A DNA stretch of 64,000 bases from Zasmidium citrigriseum (GCA_002786025.1 NHNW01000017.1:682001-746000), one strand, 5' to 3'. Shown: positions 43,356 through 55,501, counted from the first letter of the stretch. Made by a program: numbers and translations. The notes: generated from the sequence alone by a model not told the origin.

Positions 43356-45049
43356 TGCGGCGTGGAGTATTGAAGCTACGGCAGTTGGAAGCGTTCAAGA
43401 GGGTGGAGGGCGCCCCTCAAAGAAGCCATGTGCTTGCTTTGGTGAACGCCACAAACCTGAGCACAATGAGCTGCTGGGTGGTGACATGGTGAAGCATGAC
43501 GTCCGGCTGAACTCACCCAATAGTCTAACGGTTACTAACGGAGATGTTTGCTGGGTGACGGGCTACCGGCATGCGGCAGCTAGATATATGCAAGACACAG
43601 GATTCACGAGGGAGGGGAGGATAGTAGGATATTCAAAGAACGACGGCGGCGGACAAGGAGCGTGAGGGTGTGAGTGTGAGAGGTAGAGGGCGTGATGAGA
43701 CAAGAGAGACAGCAGTAGGTACAGAGGCCAGTAGCGCGATCCAGGCCAGCATGCGAGTGGAGCCCGCCCGATGGGACATCCCACATTTCACGAGTTTAGT
43801 TGCTGTTATTCACCGACGGCTCGCTGCTAAATACGTCTGGCCCTGGCAACCTAATCCGTTTCACACGCCGTGAAGACGCTGGCTAGAAGCGTCAAGAAAT
43901 CGCCGCGGTGAGACTGCGAGATGCCCAGACTGCTGCTGCTCGTGATGCCCCCAGACTTGACTGTCGCCCTGCGATCGAGCACAGTCGAGAGTCAGGCTCC
44001 TTCGATCCCAATTTGGCTGCAGCTGTCTTTGTCAGAGACCCGCATTCACTCACTGCCAGACCCGCGTTCCTCGCGCACGCCAGGCCCGTGTCAGAGGGAA
44101 CGACGACCCGTTCCCTCGCCGGACTCGCCTCCCAGCGGTGCCCTCCCGGAGCGAGCAGCTGTCCAATGGGTGCGCCAGATGCCCGCGGGCGCGCAGCGAT
44201 CCCTTGCCTATTGCTGAACCTCCTTTCGTGACTGCCACCCGCCGGGTCAGCCCATCCGTCGTATATGGACTGGCATGCAGCATATACATAGCAGCCGTCA
44301 CATCGAGGGAACGCAGACTTCGCCCTCTCCGCCGCCACTGCTGCCACGAGGAACGTTCGGAGCTGGCCAAGCCAGCCTTTTCGGCGACATGGGGACGGCA
44401 CGGTGCATCCTCTGCGCCTTGTCGCGACGACTTGCCCGGCGAACGTTCGTCAGCCAGCGCCCAGCACCCTCGACGTGCCTGACGCAACCATAAGCAGTCA
44501 TCACTGCAGCATCCTGCCGGAGAATGGACCGTCTCAAAGTATCTCTCAATTGGTATACCTCACAGACACCAGCAGAAATCCATCCATGCCTTGGACTTGA
44601 CGGGACTTGATGGCCATTTCAGAGACGATTTCCAAATAGCCGCCTTCGCCGACACCACACCTTGAAGTCCAAGCGGGGCATGTGCAACCGCACCTCGTCT
44701 TCACCATTGGAGTCGGCTCCGAGAGAGCATTTAACCCTCATGTACGTCCCCTCCCACCCGCCTGCTTAGCATCGGTCGTTTTCCCTCTTCGCACGGAGAA
44801 TCACGGCAATGTTTTACTTCAAGAAAACGCATCATATCATTACGAAGCCGGACCTTCCTCATCAGAAGACCACGCTTGGCGAACGAATCCCGTAGCTCGC
44901 CAACTAATGCATCCTTCTTGGAGCCAAGGCTCGATGTGTCGTGGACTTCGATGGTCTGCAGTGCACTCGGGTTCCTACATCCCACGTGCTTGTTCATTAA
45001 CTTTGCTAACATCAAACTGCGTGAGATAATAGTCTGCCATTTTGCCTCG
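43356..45049. other. 1.7 kb intergenic region, GC-rich in the middle
   Basis: Between the ELL start and the stop of the SLC1 symporter. Roughly 43870-44560 is GC-rich, so long frames open on both strands by chance (for example minus 43892-44401 and plus 44138-44482). They overlap in several frames and none resembles a protein family. It should contain the ELL promoter and the symporter 3' UTR. Confidence 0.5.
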
Positions 45050-46722
45050 CTACTTTGTGGCCTCGTTCTCGGCCATCGTCCTCTCCAACGCCCTCAGCTC
45101 ATCGCCTCCTTCGACAACATCGTCGGTAATGTTTGTCACTTTCGCCATGATACGACCCGCGAAGAGGTCACCTGACACATTCACCGCGGTCCGGAATCGA
45201 TCAATGAACCAATCGATGGCGACTACGACTGCGTACATGCCGGTGATTTGAATGCCAACGCTGTTGCAAATGATCAACGTCAACACCAAAGAAGAACTGG
45301 GAATTGGTGTCGTTGCGATGCTCGACAAAATCGACAGAAGAACGATGACCGTGTAGTCACCAGCATTCAACGTCTCTCCTTGAGTCACCGCCATGAAGAC
45401 CACGACGACCGGGAAGTAAATCGCCGTTCTGCGGATCGTCAGTATACGAGCACCAAGGCAGAATTCGTAGACTCACCCGTCCATATTGATGAGAGCACCC
45501 AAGGGCGACGTAAACTTGTAGACGTTCGATGGGACGCCACGCTTCCCCAAACACCTCATGGTGATCGGGAGAGTAGCTGCAGAAGAAGCAGAGCCCCAGG
45601 CCGTCACCCATGCGGGGGAGTTCTTCATCCAAAATGAGTAAGGGTTCTCCCTCGTGAAGGCGAAGAAGACGATCGGCAGCATGATGAAGAGGTGGATGAA
45701 CATGCCGGCCACCGACGCTCCGATGAGCACTCCCAGGTTCTGCCCAATGTCCTCGATGTCCAGGGTCAAGATGTTGGCCAAGATCAAGAAGAATACACCG
45801 ATTGGAGCGAGCTTGATCAAGAATTCGATGACGACAAAGACGATGCGGTCGATCTCCTTGATGGCACGAAGCAGAGACGAATTGGGGCCCTTGATAAGAC
45901 AGCCGACGACGACGGCGGATACCAGCACTGCGAGCAGCTGATCTTCTGCTAAGCTCTGGAAGATGTTCTGTGGAATGAACGATTCCGCGACGGAAACGAC
46001 GATGTCATGCGCTGCTTGTTGGTCTTCAGTCCTGGATTCAATGTCGGCCTGATCCTCCTCGGTGAGACCAAGCGTCTCAGGATCCGCCGTAACCTGGAAG
46101 ATGGTCAGCCATAATCCATCAAGGGGAATAGAATCGTGCGTACCATCAGCCTCGTCCATACCAGGTCCACCAAGATCATGGAATGTACCACGGCCAGGCA
46201 TGTTGTCAACACGTAGTACGGGATTGTCCATTTCGCGAGCTTAGATCCGCCTGCTGTCATGGCCTTGAGGTTCTGGACTATTGCCACATTAGAATGTTAT
46301 CGATCGCAAAGGTGTTGTATTTTGAAGAATTACCGGCTAATATAATGGCAGTGACGATCAAAGGTAGCACTAGAACAGATCAGCATATTGAGCGTCAGTT
46401 CCCGGAGGGATGGCTTCGCACCAGTCGCTCGAAGGGCTCGCAGCCACAGACTGCCAGGAATCTCGAGAATAGCGGGAGCAGCCTCTGGAATGTTGTCCAC
46501 CGAAGCTGTCACGCCCAAGCCAATGGCGAGGGCAATGACAGCTGCGATGACAATCTGCAGTGCCGAACCAGGAGTCTTCAACTCTCTCACGAGCTTCTGT
46601 CCAAACGACAATTTCGGCGCTTCTGGCTCAGGACTCTCCATAGCGCTCAGCTCATTCGCCTGGTTCTCCTCATTCTCCGCTCCCTTCTCATACACATGGG
46701 TGTTGGGCGTATCGACCGCCAT
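45050..46722 (-). CDS. SLC1/DAACS-type dicarboxylate/amino acid:cation symporter
   Basis: Five exons (46722-46422, 46369-46334, 46277-46144, 46093-45477, 45428-45050) sum to 1467 nt, 488 aa. This is an elevator-type secondary transporter for acidic amino acids or C4-dicarboxylates. The start is the ATG at 46722 in ACCATGG context. Core SLC1 motifs are complete: the HP1 serine-rich loop in WGSASSAATLPITM, the cation-binding NMDGTAIY of helix 7 (split by the last intron after NMDG), the HP2 loop ATTPIPSSSLV, and helix 8 AIDWFIDRFRTAVNVSGD with the substrate-binding Asp and Asn. Exon 2 is only 36 nt. A ~30-residue Asp/Glu-rich loop (ETLGLTEEDQADIES) lies between helices 3 and 4. The gene is divergent from an NCS1 permease; sodium or proton coupling cannot be told. 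Confidence 0.9.
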
Positions 46723-47604
46723 GGTGGAACGTGCTTGGCGTTTCAAGGGTGCGCTGACAGAACAGATTGAAAGCAAAGCAGCACTTCAAGGATGGGGATG
46801 CAGCCTTATGAAGGTCGCGTGCACACCTGGAATGCTAAGAGTTGCCTCTGTGTAACTTTCCTAAACGACGTAGCAACAAGCCTAGGCGCCTAGTCGAGCT
46901 GGCGATGGCAGACATTGGCATAGATTTGTTTACATGATGGCCACATGCGGCTTCAAGGCCAGTCGTTCGGTTCGAGTGTTCGAGACCAATCATTGCGATC
47001 TTGTTTTCAGCTGCTCCGTGGAGGCTGGTCTTGTCTTCCCTCGCGAGACCTCATGTTCGGATATAGACCGGTTAATGAGAGCCAGGTTCGGTAAGGCGCC
47101 AAGCCGTGAACATCCGGTTTCCACCCTTTCCCAACCTCTCCCATCAAAACCACAACCAAACTCATCTCTTCTCCCCAAAAAGCATCATAAGAGCGTCGCC
47201 ACAACCGACCAAATGCAAGCAGATATGAACCCGGAAGACCAAGGCCGATCCTATATAAACGGCTTGGAAGCTCTGCCTGAGGCTTGGTCGAAGGATGCCA
47301 TGCCCTGGCCGACGTGAGAGATAAGAAAGATACGAGTGGCAACACCTGCAGGGATTCCTCGCAACGTCGGCCGCTCTTGTCTATCTCTACCAACTCGTGG
47401 TCTCCTCTCTGCCTATCTCTGGGCCCCGTTCGCCTTTACTCACGGCTCTTCGGGCGAAGGAGCACTGATGAGACGACACATCATGGATGTCATGGGAAAT
47501 ATCATAAGCATGGTAAGGGCGTGAGGAATTTTTCAATTGTTGAAGGTAAGGGATTTCAATCGACAATCATCATACCTTTTCGCGACTTTGTGTCTTTCTT
47601 TGCC
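46723..47604. promoter_or_regulatory. Divergent promoter of SLC1 symporter and NCS1 permease
   Basis: About 880 bp between two transporter starts. Three HGATAR sites cluster 190-290 bp before the NCS1 ATG: AGATAA at 47319-47324 and, on the minus strand, AGATAG at 47381-47386 and 47413-47418. Such sites bind AreA/NIT2-type GATA factors that control nitrogen-source transporters. The motif is short, so the regulatory claim is inference. Confidence 0.45.
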
Positions 47605-49417
47605 ATGGCGCTCGCGAGAGTCCACGATCTGATACGAGTCAAAGAGACGCAAGAGGAGGGCAGAGAAGAAGGAAAGTCCTATGGAAAGTGGGCCAATGTT
47701 GACCTCGAACCGACACCACCTCACCAGCGAAAGTGGAATGCGTGGTACTTCTTCGCCTTCCAGTTCAGCATCGCCTTCTCGCCAACGACCTACAACATCG
47801 GCTCGACGCTCTACTCCATCGGCTTGAACTGGTGGCTCATCGTTATCGCGGCTTTCGTTGGCACATTCCTCTGCTGCCTCGTCCTGATCTTCAACTCCCG
47901 CGGTCCTGTTCTCTACCACGTCGGTTTCCCCGTGTACGCAAGAATCTCTGCTGGAATCTATGGCTCGCTGTGGTTCATCTTCATCCGGGCGGTTGTTGCA
48001 ATCTTCTACATGGGCACGCAGACGTACTACGCCTCGCGATTGCTGGACGTATCGCTGAGATGCATCTTCGGACACCAGTGGACGGATATCCCGAATCATC
48101 TGCCTGAATCTGCGGGGATTACAACGTCGCAGATGGTTGCTTTCTTCCTGACTTGGGCAATGCAATTCCCCTTTGCGTGGTTGCACCCCAGCAAATCCGG
48201 GCCTCTATACGTCGTCAAATCGATTCTTTCCCCGATCGCATACATCGCGACGATGATCTGGGCCCTGGTCAAGTTCAACGGCGTCGATCTGAGCTTGGGA
48301 TCAAAGACACTCGCAGGAGGAGCGCTAGGCTGGGGTTTCATGCGCGCAATCAACACCGTTGTCTCTGGAGTCGTTCCTCCCATGGTCAACATCGCTGATC
48401 TCGCACGATATGGCAACCGGCCCCTCCGCGATATCGCTCCTTTGACGATTGGACTGTTCATCAGCAAACCTGCTGTCATCTTACTAGGACTTTTCACCAC
48501 TGCTGCTGGTTTGAAGCATTTCGGCGTCGCCAACTGGAATCTCTGGGACTTTTATGGACTTGTGCTGGATGAGTTCTGGGGACCCGGTGCGAGGACTTTG
48601 GTGTTCCTTGGGAGTTTTATTCAGGCTTTTGCGACGATTGTTACGAATGTGAGCAGTAATGCGATTCCGGTTGGTTGTGATTTATCGGGGCTGTTTCCAA
48701 AGTACTTCACGATTGTGAGTTGAACCTGCAAAGAGCTTGAGAACATGGTGCTGATTGATATCTCAGGTCCGCGGCATGATCCTCTGCCATCTCCTCGTCT
48801 GGCCCGTTGTGCCATGGCTTCTAGTCAACTCCGCCCAGAATTTCCTAACATTCTTGGGCTCGTACATCTGCTTTATTACTCCCATCGTGTAAGTCCAATC
48901 CTCCACACCACCTCTCAACGGACAAAACGCTGACTTGATACCCAGCGCCGTCATGATGGTCGACTACTGGTTCTCCCGCCGCGGCAACATCCACGTCCCT
49001 TCCCTCTACCGCCCCGAACCCGGCTCCCCCTACTACTACACGCACGGCTTCAACCTCCGCGCCTACGCCTCCTGGGTCATCGGCGTCGTGCTCGTCATCT
49101 CAGGAATCTCGGGCAACATCAACCCTGGATCGATCAGCCAGACCGCTGTCAATATCTACAACTGTGGATTCGTCTTGTCTCTAAGTGCGGCTGCAGTCTC
49201 GTATTACATCTTCTGCTGGATCTGGCCCGTGCAGGTCTATCCCAGTGGGATCCATGAGAATGAGAGCAAAGAATGGGAGGCGATGGTGCCTACTGAGGGC
49301 TTTTTTACGGATGATGATCCCCAGCCGGAGTATATTAGGAATAGGATGCTTTATGGGGAGGAGCCGGTAATGGAAGTTGTGAAGGAGACGGGTGGGAAGG
49401 GGGAGAAGTTGGTGTAG
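47605..49417 (+). CDS. NCS1-family purine/pyrimidine-type permease
   Basis: Exons 47605-48714, 48767-48888 and 48946-49417 sum to 1704 nt, 567 aa. NCS1 (Fur-type) permeases import uracil, allantoin, uridine, thiamine or nicotinamide riboside across the plasma membrane. The N-terminal signature is typical: KWANVDLEPTPPHQRKWNAWYFFAFQFSIAFSP, with NIGSTLYSIGLNWW in helix 1-2 and GPVLYHVGFPVYARISAGIYGS following. Later come MVNIADLARYGNRP, SSNAIPVGCDLSGLFPKYF and MMVDYWFSRRG, which are hallmark loops. About twelve hydrophobic segments are visible. The ATG at 47605 (GCCATGG) is chosen although the frame is open further upstream, because the upstream residues are not family-like. The substrate is undetermined; Trp and Asn/Gln positions would need alignment. 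Confidence 0.9.
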
Positions 49418-49559
49418 AGTATAATTCTAGACCTCAATTATTTGAAGATAGTATCTAGTCGTAGTGACTACCTATTCCTGGTGTATTTCTGGACCTATCG
49501 ATATGTATAGAGTTCGGCTAGCTCGCGCCGGCTAAATTCCGGCTAAAGTGGTGCATGTG

Positions 49560-51257
49560 ATGGGCGAAGTTGAAGCTTCTCTCCAACAACGCAACGATGA
49601 ATGCGCCGGAACTCATTCTTCGCCTGCCATGCTGTCCACCGAGCAGCTGCTAGAGAATTCGGCGCGCGACGGGTCGATAGAAGACTGGCCGAGAGTCTTG
49701 CCCGACATCCTCGCCCGCCTGCAACATGTACGCTCTGCACCGTCGCGTCAAGCTCCAAACAAGTACTGACAGGTCCAGAACGTCTACAACGAGTTTCCCT
49801 TGCCCTCCATTTCTCTCCCCGCCCCTCAACCGCCGCCGATCGACCCGCAAGTCGTCGCCTCCACTCCACCGCAACTCCCCACCAGCGAGACGGAAACCAC
49901 AGAGCAAGATCTGCCAGACGCAGACAACGAGCCGCCTCCAAACAGCCAGAGCAGCACCAAAGAGAATGACGCCCCCACAGAACTGGCCGCTGGTCGGCCT
50001 CCTCCCACTTCACACCCCGGCTATCCAGGCTACGAGATCACCGAATCTCAACGGACCGAAGAGATGCCCCCGCCACAGAACGAAACCGAACCAGGATCGC
50101 TACCTCCAGATCTCCTGAACCTGTACCAGTCATCGACCCGCATACTAGAGTACGACTTCGCTCAGAGCCCGCCATACACCATCCAACGCCTAGCAGAGCT
50201 TGTGCTACGGCCGAGGAAACACTACCGATTTCTACCTGCCTACCTACGCGCCCTCGATCGAATCGTCTCCGTCAGCTCGCCGGTGTCTGACTTTCCCTTA
50301 CCAACCCTACACAGCTCGCTCAATGGTGGCTTCTTGACGAATGGAGAGGCTCAGGTCAATGGCATCAGTGAAAGAGAAGGCTTGGGCAGTGACGAGAGCT
50401 TGGGTGGAGCGCTGTTAACACCAATACCATGGCTGAGGAATCAGGGCAACATGCTGAATCCGGCTTCCTCTGCATCTGCATCAGAAGGCGAACTTCACAG
50501 CGAAAGCTCAGAGACCATCGAAGGGCCGCACGGCGCTGGCAGGATCGAAACTGTGTCAGTCACAGTCAACGGCATCCCAAGCGCAAGTGCTGTTTCCCAC
50601 ACATCCACATCTTCTTCGCCGATTGCTTCGCCGACGTTGTCAGAGGACAGTGAAGCTAGCACCTCTTCTTCTGCATCGACCGACGCTCAGCTACGGGATC
50701 AAGGAGGTGTTACGCAAGGTGAACTACTTCGACAGGAGCAGGAGGCAGGAGTTGTGCCAGTCAACCCAGCTGGACACCCAATGACCCCTCGGCGGACTTT
50801 GATAGGCGGCGGAGCGGCTGCAGTTGGACGGGATGCACCAGTGACTGGTATGCCTTCAGCAACGACTGAGGTGCCCATGGACGAAGAGCAACCGCACGCG
50901 AGAGGACCTGATGTGATTGGTATGGAGGACATGGGACCACAGCCACATGGCATCGAATCTGGAGGAGCCGTTCTTGACATGGAGGCAGCGGTGGGAAGGG
51001 GCCGGAGCAAGTCGCCTCAGCCGCCGCCTGTAAGCGAGGAGCCAGAGGTGAAGCGGGAAGACGAAGCCATGAAAGATGGGAATGAGGATCTCAAGCAGGA
51101 GTCGGATTCTCAGGATGTTGAGAAGGAAGTCGAGAAGCTGAAAGAGGCCATGGATAGGGAGAAAGAAGCCGAAGTGAAGAAGGATCCAGATGTGATGGAT
51201 ACCGATGCGGATGAGAAGCCGGAGGTCAAACAGGAGCCCGGTGATGCTTCGAAGTGA
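49560..51257 (+). CDS. PSY4: PPP4R2/Psy4-like protein phosphatase 4 regulatory subunit
   Basis: Exon 1 49560-49727 and exon 2 49779-51257 give about 548 aa. PPP4R2 subunits link the PP4 catalytic subunit to substrates such as phosphorylated H2A and Rad53 in the DNA-damage response. Typical motifs are the N-terminal DGSIEDWPRVLPDILARL, then VYNEFPLPSI after the intron and, after a disordered insertion of ~100 residues, PPYTIQRLAELVLRPRKHYRFLPAYLRALDR. The remaining ~370 residues are acidic and disordered, ending in a Glu/Lys-rich stretch. I chose the acceptor at 49778 because an AG six bases earlier lies too close to the branch site CTGAC; both keep the frame. The ATG at 49629 is an alternative, shorter start. 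Confidence 0.82.
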
Positions 51258-51610
51258 ACGAACTATCGATATGCCTGGACTAAGGAATCGAATGATGAAG
51301 TAATGTGGAATGAGATCCCCGCCTCAACGGGAATTACTGAGCCATCCTTGATGAGTGGCCGGCATCCATCGTGACTGCTGGTGCCATGTATGGAACGAAG
51401 GGGAAAGCGAAGCCTTGATAGAGCATCACTCGGTCGCTGCTTCGTGACTTCCCTGCCCTCCCAAGCGCTGAGCGTGAACCCTTCTTCCAACCGAACGACT
51501 ACCTTCCACCTCACATCTCCCATCGACAACGTCCATCCATCCGTCGTCCTCACATCGCTACTGCAATCGGCATCGACCAGCCGTGCATCCATCTATCGTC
51601 AAACATCACA
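51258..51610. other. Intergenic region
   Basis: About 350 bp between two genes on the same strand. It is pyrimidine-rich near its right end, consistent with the promoter and leader of the F-box-like gene. I see no gene in it. Confidence 0.5.
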
Positions 51611-52793
51611 ATGGCCGCCACTGAATCGCTGTTCTTTAGCATGCTGCCGGGCGAAATTCGCAATGAGATCTACCACTCATTGTTCGAACCCGACAAAGGC
51701 GCGCCAGTCAAGATCACTTCCCTGTCAAAATGGATGCAGCGCGACCGAGCCAGGAGAAGACATATTTCTGTAAGTACAGAAACTAGATCGCGCCGTGAAT
51801 GCATTCGTTAACTCCGATCAGTCGTACAACGTTAGAGCACTGCCGACCTGTCCCCTCTTCGAATTCATGATCAACCGCCAATTCTTCAACGAAGCCTCAG
51901 CTGCATGGCTGCGCCATCACTCGATCGAATGCCAATATGACGACATGAACATCATCCAGACCTCTCCAATTTTCAAGTACAATCTGACGCGGTTCAAATG
52001 CGTCTGGAGAGGGAGCTTCTTCGATCCATTCGGCGCGCTCAAAGAATGCATGAGCCTTCGACACCTTCGCCTTCAGGTCGAAGACAGCGTTTTCGATAAC
52101 ATCGCGAACAAAATGTGTGTTCTTCATACATACAGCCCGCTGGATTACCTTTCTATTCAGCAGCTCGTTCAGATTCTAGAGATCCCAAATCTGCAGCGCA
52201 TAGAACTCATACCCATGAAGAGCGAGTTGGCGAAAACGCCCAGCGAGAAAGCCAGATGGCGAGACAATGTGTCTGCCCTTGAAGAGTATCTCCAGAACTC
52301 CTTCAAAAAGGCCATCCAGGCCAAGAAGGAACAAGCGCGCAGGAAGGAGGCTCTGAACACGCTGGAGATACAGTCACCATCGGCTCTGCTCCGGTTCCTG
52401 GTCCGCTGGGTAGACTCAAGCTGGGCGAACCTCAAGGGATTGTTCAAGCCGGACGTTGCCCAGCAGCTCATGGATGCGAAGCCATCAACCCTCGACGAAT
52501 TCGACAAGATCATTATGAAGCTAGCACCGACTTCAATCTGCAAGCACCAACTGACGACGGCCAAAGTCAGCGATGAGACACAGCACGCTCGCGCCCTCGG
52601 CGTGATTTCCGTTACAATGGCCGTGGTCAGCATCGTCTCCAGTCTGGCAGCACTCATCCGAAATGCATGGCGCTCAGAAGGCGTGCGACCACTTCCGGAC
52701 TTCTTGGTAGCGATTCTGGGGGCTGTACTCATGTTCGACATCCTCGTTATTCTCGCCTTCGTTCTGCGCTCGCTCAACTGGAAGGTGTCTTAG
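51611..52793 (+). CDS. F-box/2EXR-like protein with two C-terminal membrane helices
   Basis: Exons 51611-51769 and 51822-52793 give 376 aa. The N-terminus reads FFSMLPGEIRNEIYHSLFEP, the LPxEIRxxIY signature of the large fungal F-box-like/2EXR group, followed by FMINRQFFNEASAAWLRHHSI, also typical. The middle is helical with a basic coiled stretch around residues 230-255. The last ~110 residues hold two strong hydrophobic segments (VISVTMAVVSIVSSLAALI and FLVAILGAVLMFDILVILAFVL), so the protein should be anchored in a membrane. The combination of this N-terminal module with a membrane tail is less usual and suggests a membrane-tethered adaptor; the function is unknown. The intron is 52 bp with GTAAGT and CAG ends. 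Confidence 0.75.
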
Positions 52794-53145
52794 TGAGATA
52801 CAGACCACCGATGAATTTTCAAGACAACATTCGTTCGTCTCTCGTCGGCACATATCCGAGCTCTGAGACGCACGCCGTGTACTCTTGCTTCAATAGCGAC
52901 AGATTATGTATTATTTCTGTCTCAAAAGTCTTGCGTCGCAAGATACGTAAGGGTCTCAGAGGTCTTGTCTCAGCCTTGCTCGGGGTCATAGGTGCCTAGC
53001 ATGTCTCATGTACCCAGTGTTTGAGAAGAATGATGAGTGCTAACAAGTATAACTTGAGCAGCTCTGTCGTGATGATGGATCTCCCTTCCAACCCAAAAAG
53101 ACACTTCCAAAGCGACCATCTCCCAAGACAACTCATCACATCACC
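52794..53145. other. Intergenic region
   Basis: About 350 bp, presumably the F-box-like 3' UTR and the promoter of the first gene in the tandem helical family. An overlapping frame continuing through 52999 is a shadow. Confidence 0.5.
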
Positions 53146-54258
53146 ATGAACACCGAACCAGAGAGATTTCAATCATGGCAGTTGCAGTTCCCACGTTTTC
53201 AAAACAACCGCATCTACGTCGGCATCACTTCCGCGAACGTACGTTGCTTGTTCGGACTGGCGTCTCCCCGAATACAGATACACGAAGCAGCGTGTGACCC
53301 TGTCAAATACTGTCGCATCTGGCAGACCGATGGAGAATCTCCGCCACTCGAGGAGATACCTGGAGGCGTAAGCTCAGTCAAGACGGAAGACCCAAGCGTG
53401 ACCAGTCTGGCCGATAAGAACCGCCAAGGCAAGACTCCCTGGACCGCCTTGGACGAGATAGATCGAACACTACGTTACCTCAAACTCCTGCAGGACATCG
53501 ACGCGCAGAGGCAACACGTTCGCGTCGGCATGCCCACCAACTCCGTTCTGTTGGTACAACCTTTCCTTCCAGTTCCACTTCGTGTGATCGATGCGAGGCC
53601 TCGTGTGGACATTAAGCGACCTTCTGAGATCGAGTTACCTCAGAAGCCATCCGGCAAGAGACAGAAAACCGGCGTAGATGCTGGGAGTGGCGATCAGGAG
53701 ACGTCTCCGTTGAGACTGGACTCGACCAGGCAGGCACAAGCCGTGGTGCAAGTGGATGCTACTTCAGAAGCCATGGAGGTTGTCTCACTTCAGGAGAACA
53801 AGCCATCACTCGAGGACTTGATGACTCGAAGTGAGTCTGTCCTTTTGTTCCTCGATTTGCCGTCAAACGCTAATCAACTTACAGTGTTGCATCTGCTCGA
53901 TCACCACAGAAAGAAATACGAACGTCAAGTCGAGAATCCATACGGAGAAATCTTGTCCCAGATACACAAGCATCATGGACACAACGCTCTGAAGAAGCCG
54001 AATCTTGTCCTTAGTCTTGGCCAACGAATGACGGAGCTACTCAAAGATCATTCCAAGAAGGTTCAGGCCGCTGGTGCCCAGCTCTCGCAAAGCATGACTT
54101 CCATGCGCGACGTAGGCGTGCCTGGAAAGGTTCTGGAAGCAATTGGCAAAGTGGTCACTGCCTTGAGAGAGTTCGCAGTCGAGCTCGATCGCGATTTCAG
54201 GATCATGAGACATTTGATGTTCAAGGTGCAGCAAGCAGCTCGTGAAGAAGAACTCTAA
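53146..54258 (+). CDS. Uncharacterised helical-domain protein, member 1 of a tandem family
   Basis: Exons 53146-53830 and 53885-54258 give 352 aa. The 54 bp intron is a multiple of three and could be read through, but GTGAGT, a CTAATC branch site and TTACAG make splicing likely. Residues ~1-225 are a divergent N-terminal half with no motif I know (a basic KRPSEIELPQKPSGKRQK patch could be nuclear). After the phase-1 intron comes a ~120-residue all-helical domain starting LHLLDHHRKKYE and including NLVLSLGQRMTELLKDHSKKV and a final long helix. Its helix spacing and the position and phase of the intron match those of the next two genes, so I propose all three are paralogues. No function can be assigned. 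Confidence 0.65.
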   Translation: MNTEPERFQSWQLQFPRFQNNRIYVGITSANVRCLFGLASPRIQIHEAACDPVKYCRIWQTDGESPPLEEIPGGVSSVKTEDPSVTSLADKNRQGKTPWTALDEIDRTLRYLKLLQDIDAQRQHVRVGMPTNSVLLVQPFLPVPLRVIDARPRVDIKRPSEIELPQKPSGKRQKTGVDAGSGDQETSPLRLDSTRQAQAVVQVDATSEAMEVVSLQENKPSLEDLMTRSESVLLFLDLPSNANQLTVLHLLDHHRKKYERQVENPYGEILSQIHKHHGHNALKKPNLVLSLGQRMTELLKDHSKKVQAAGAQLSQSMTSMRDVGVPGKVLEAIGKVVTALREFAVELDRDFRIMRHLMFKVQQAAREEEL

Positions 54259-54654
54259 GGGATCAGAAGCCACTCAGGGCGCTGAAGGGATGGAACAAGT
54301 GGAGAGGATGCTGGCGCCAGTGGCTATAATAGAGATCTGGATATCAGCTTCTCTTTTCGTGTAACAAAGTCATGTGAGGAGCACTGATGTTGGAAATCTC
54401 ATAGCCCGCAGACATGTGTACACACATATTCGTTTGCACGCCAATCTTCACGAATGCACTATCAACTCCTACTTCCGCACCTTTCTAGTTCGTCCACTCG
54501 CCATTGGGCATTGACTATAGCCAAAGGGCTGATGCTTACTTTGCCTCATTGTCACCTTTTTGAAAGCACATTCAGCGTAGAGCTGAGTATAAGAAGATCG
54601 CTTGCTCCTCACGGCCATCTCTAGCCAAAGATAGAGCAACACGATATCACAGCC
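54259..54654. other. Intergenic region
   Basis: About 400 bp between members 1 and 2 of the tandem helical family. No gene; UTR and promoter sequence expected. Confidence 0.5.
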
Positions 54655-55281
54655 ATGGAGTTTCCACCGCCGTCCAGTGAGTTGAGCGCATCGAGGTACC
54701 TCACAGAACAAGAACGGCTGGCACTCGGCAGGAAGAGACCTACCAAACCCGGTAATTTTCCCCATTCCCCTTTCCCATGAAACCTCAAAGACTCTGGAAA
54801 TTGACACTGTATAGCCATCGAGCTCCTGCATGGCTGGATAATCGACTCCTACAACGACGTTCCAGGCGTCCGAGAAGAGCTCGACAAACGGCTCGACTTT
54901 AAACTCCCAAAGACCAAATCAGTTCGCATGATCGAAGACCTTAAGGAGCGGCCAGAACAAGTCGTCAGCCTGGCTCGTGATTTGCTCGGCATGTACGAGC
55001 GAGAGAGGCAGGCCACGGAGTGGGTCGCAGATCAGCAGAGAGAGGTCTTGCAGGAGTTACAGGAACGCAATGATGGGATACTGGAGGATCTGATTTCGAG
55101 GTGTGAAGAGACTCTTGAGAAGTGGATGAATGAGGCTGCGTTCATGAGGGAGCATATCGAAGTCCATGAGGAAGATATTGAGAAGGCTGAGGAACTTCTG
55201 CCGCAGGAGGGAAAGCAGGGCGAGGCAGGGTCTTCGATGGACGCAGAGCTGTCCAATGGTGGCGATGGTGATGGGAGCTGA
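54655..55281 (+). CDS. Uncharacterised helical-domain protein, member 2 of a tandem family
   Basis: Exons 54655-54751 and 54815-55281 give 187 aa. The short first exon encodes a 32-residue hydrophilic leader. A phase-1 intron precedes the helical domain, which starts AIELLHGWIIDSYND and continues with RPEQVVSLARDLLGMYERE, then WVADQQREVLQELQERND and two further Glu-rich helices ending EKAEELLPQEG. The acidic tail contains DAELSNGGDGDGS. The domain aligns without gaps to member 3 from RPEQ/RPDQ onward. The protein is small, soluble and strongly helical or coiled-coil. The ATG lies in AGCCATGG context. Confidence 0.7.
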
Positions 55282-55501
55282 CTTGGTGCAGTCGCCTCCA
55301 GGTAGTCATAGCTCTCCCTCCAGAACTTACTGTCTCAATCCATTCTCTTCATTCTTTGTCTCTACACTCTTCGGTGCCTAGTTTGCTTCTCGATCCCCTT
55401 TCTGGAAGTGTTCAGAGCATGGCAGTCCATATAAGTAAATCGACGTCTCTCGTCTGGAAGCATGATCACAGTCAGTACACCCCTGAACCAGTTGCAGAGT
55501 T

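Noticed and set aside
43892..44401. 169-codon minus frame and matching plus-strand frames upstream of ELL
   Set aside because: GC-rich region with open frames in most phases; residue composition looks random.
47533..48186. 217-codon minus-strand frame over the NCS1 gene
   Set aside because: Mirror frame of a well-supported transporter exon; charged, family-free translation.
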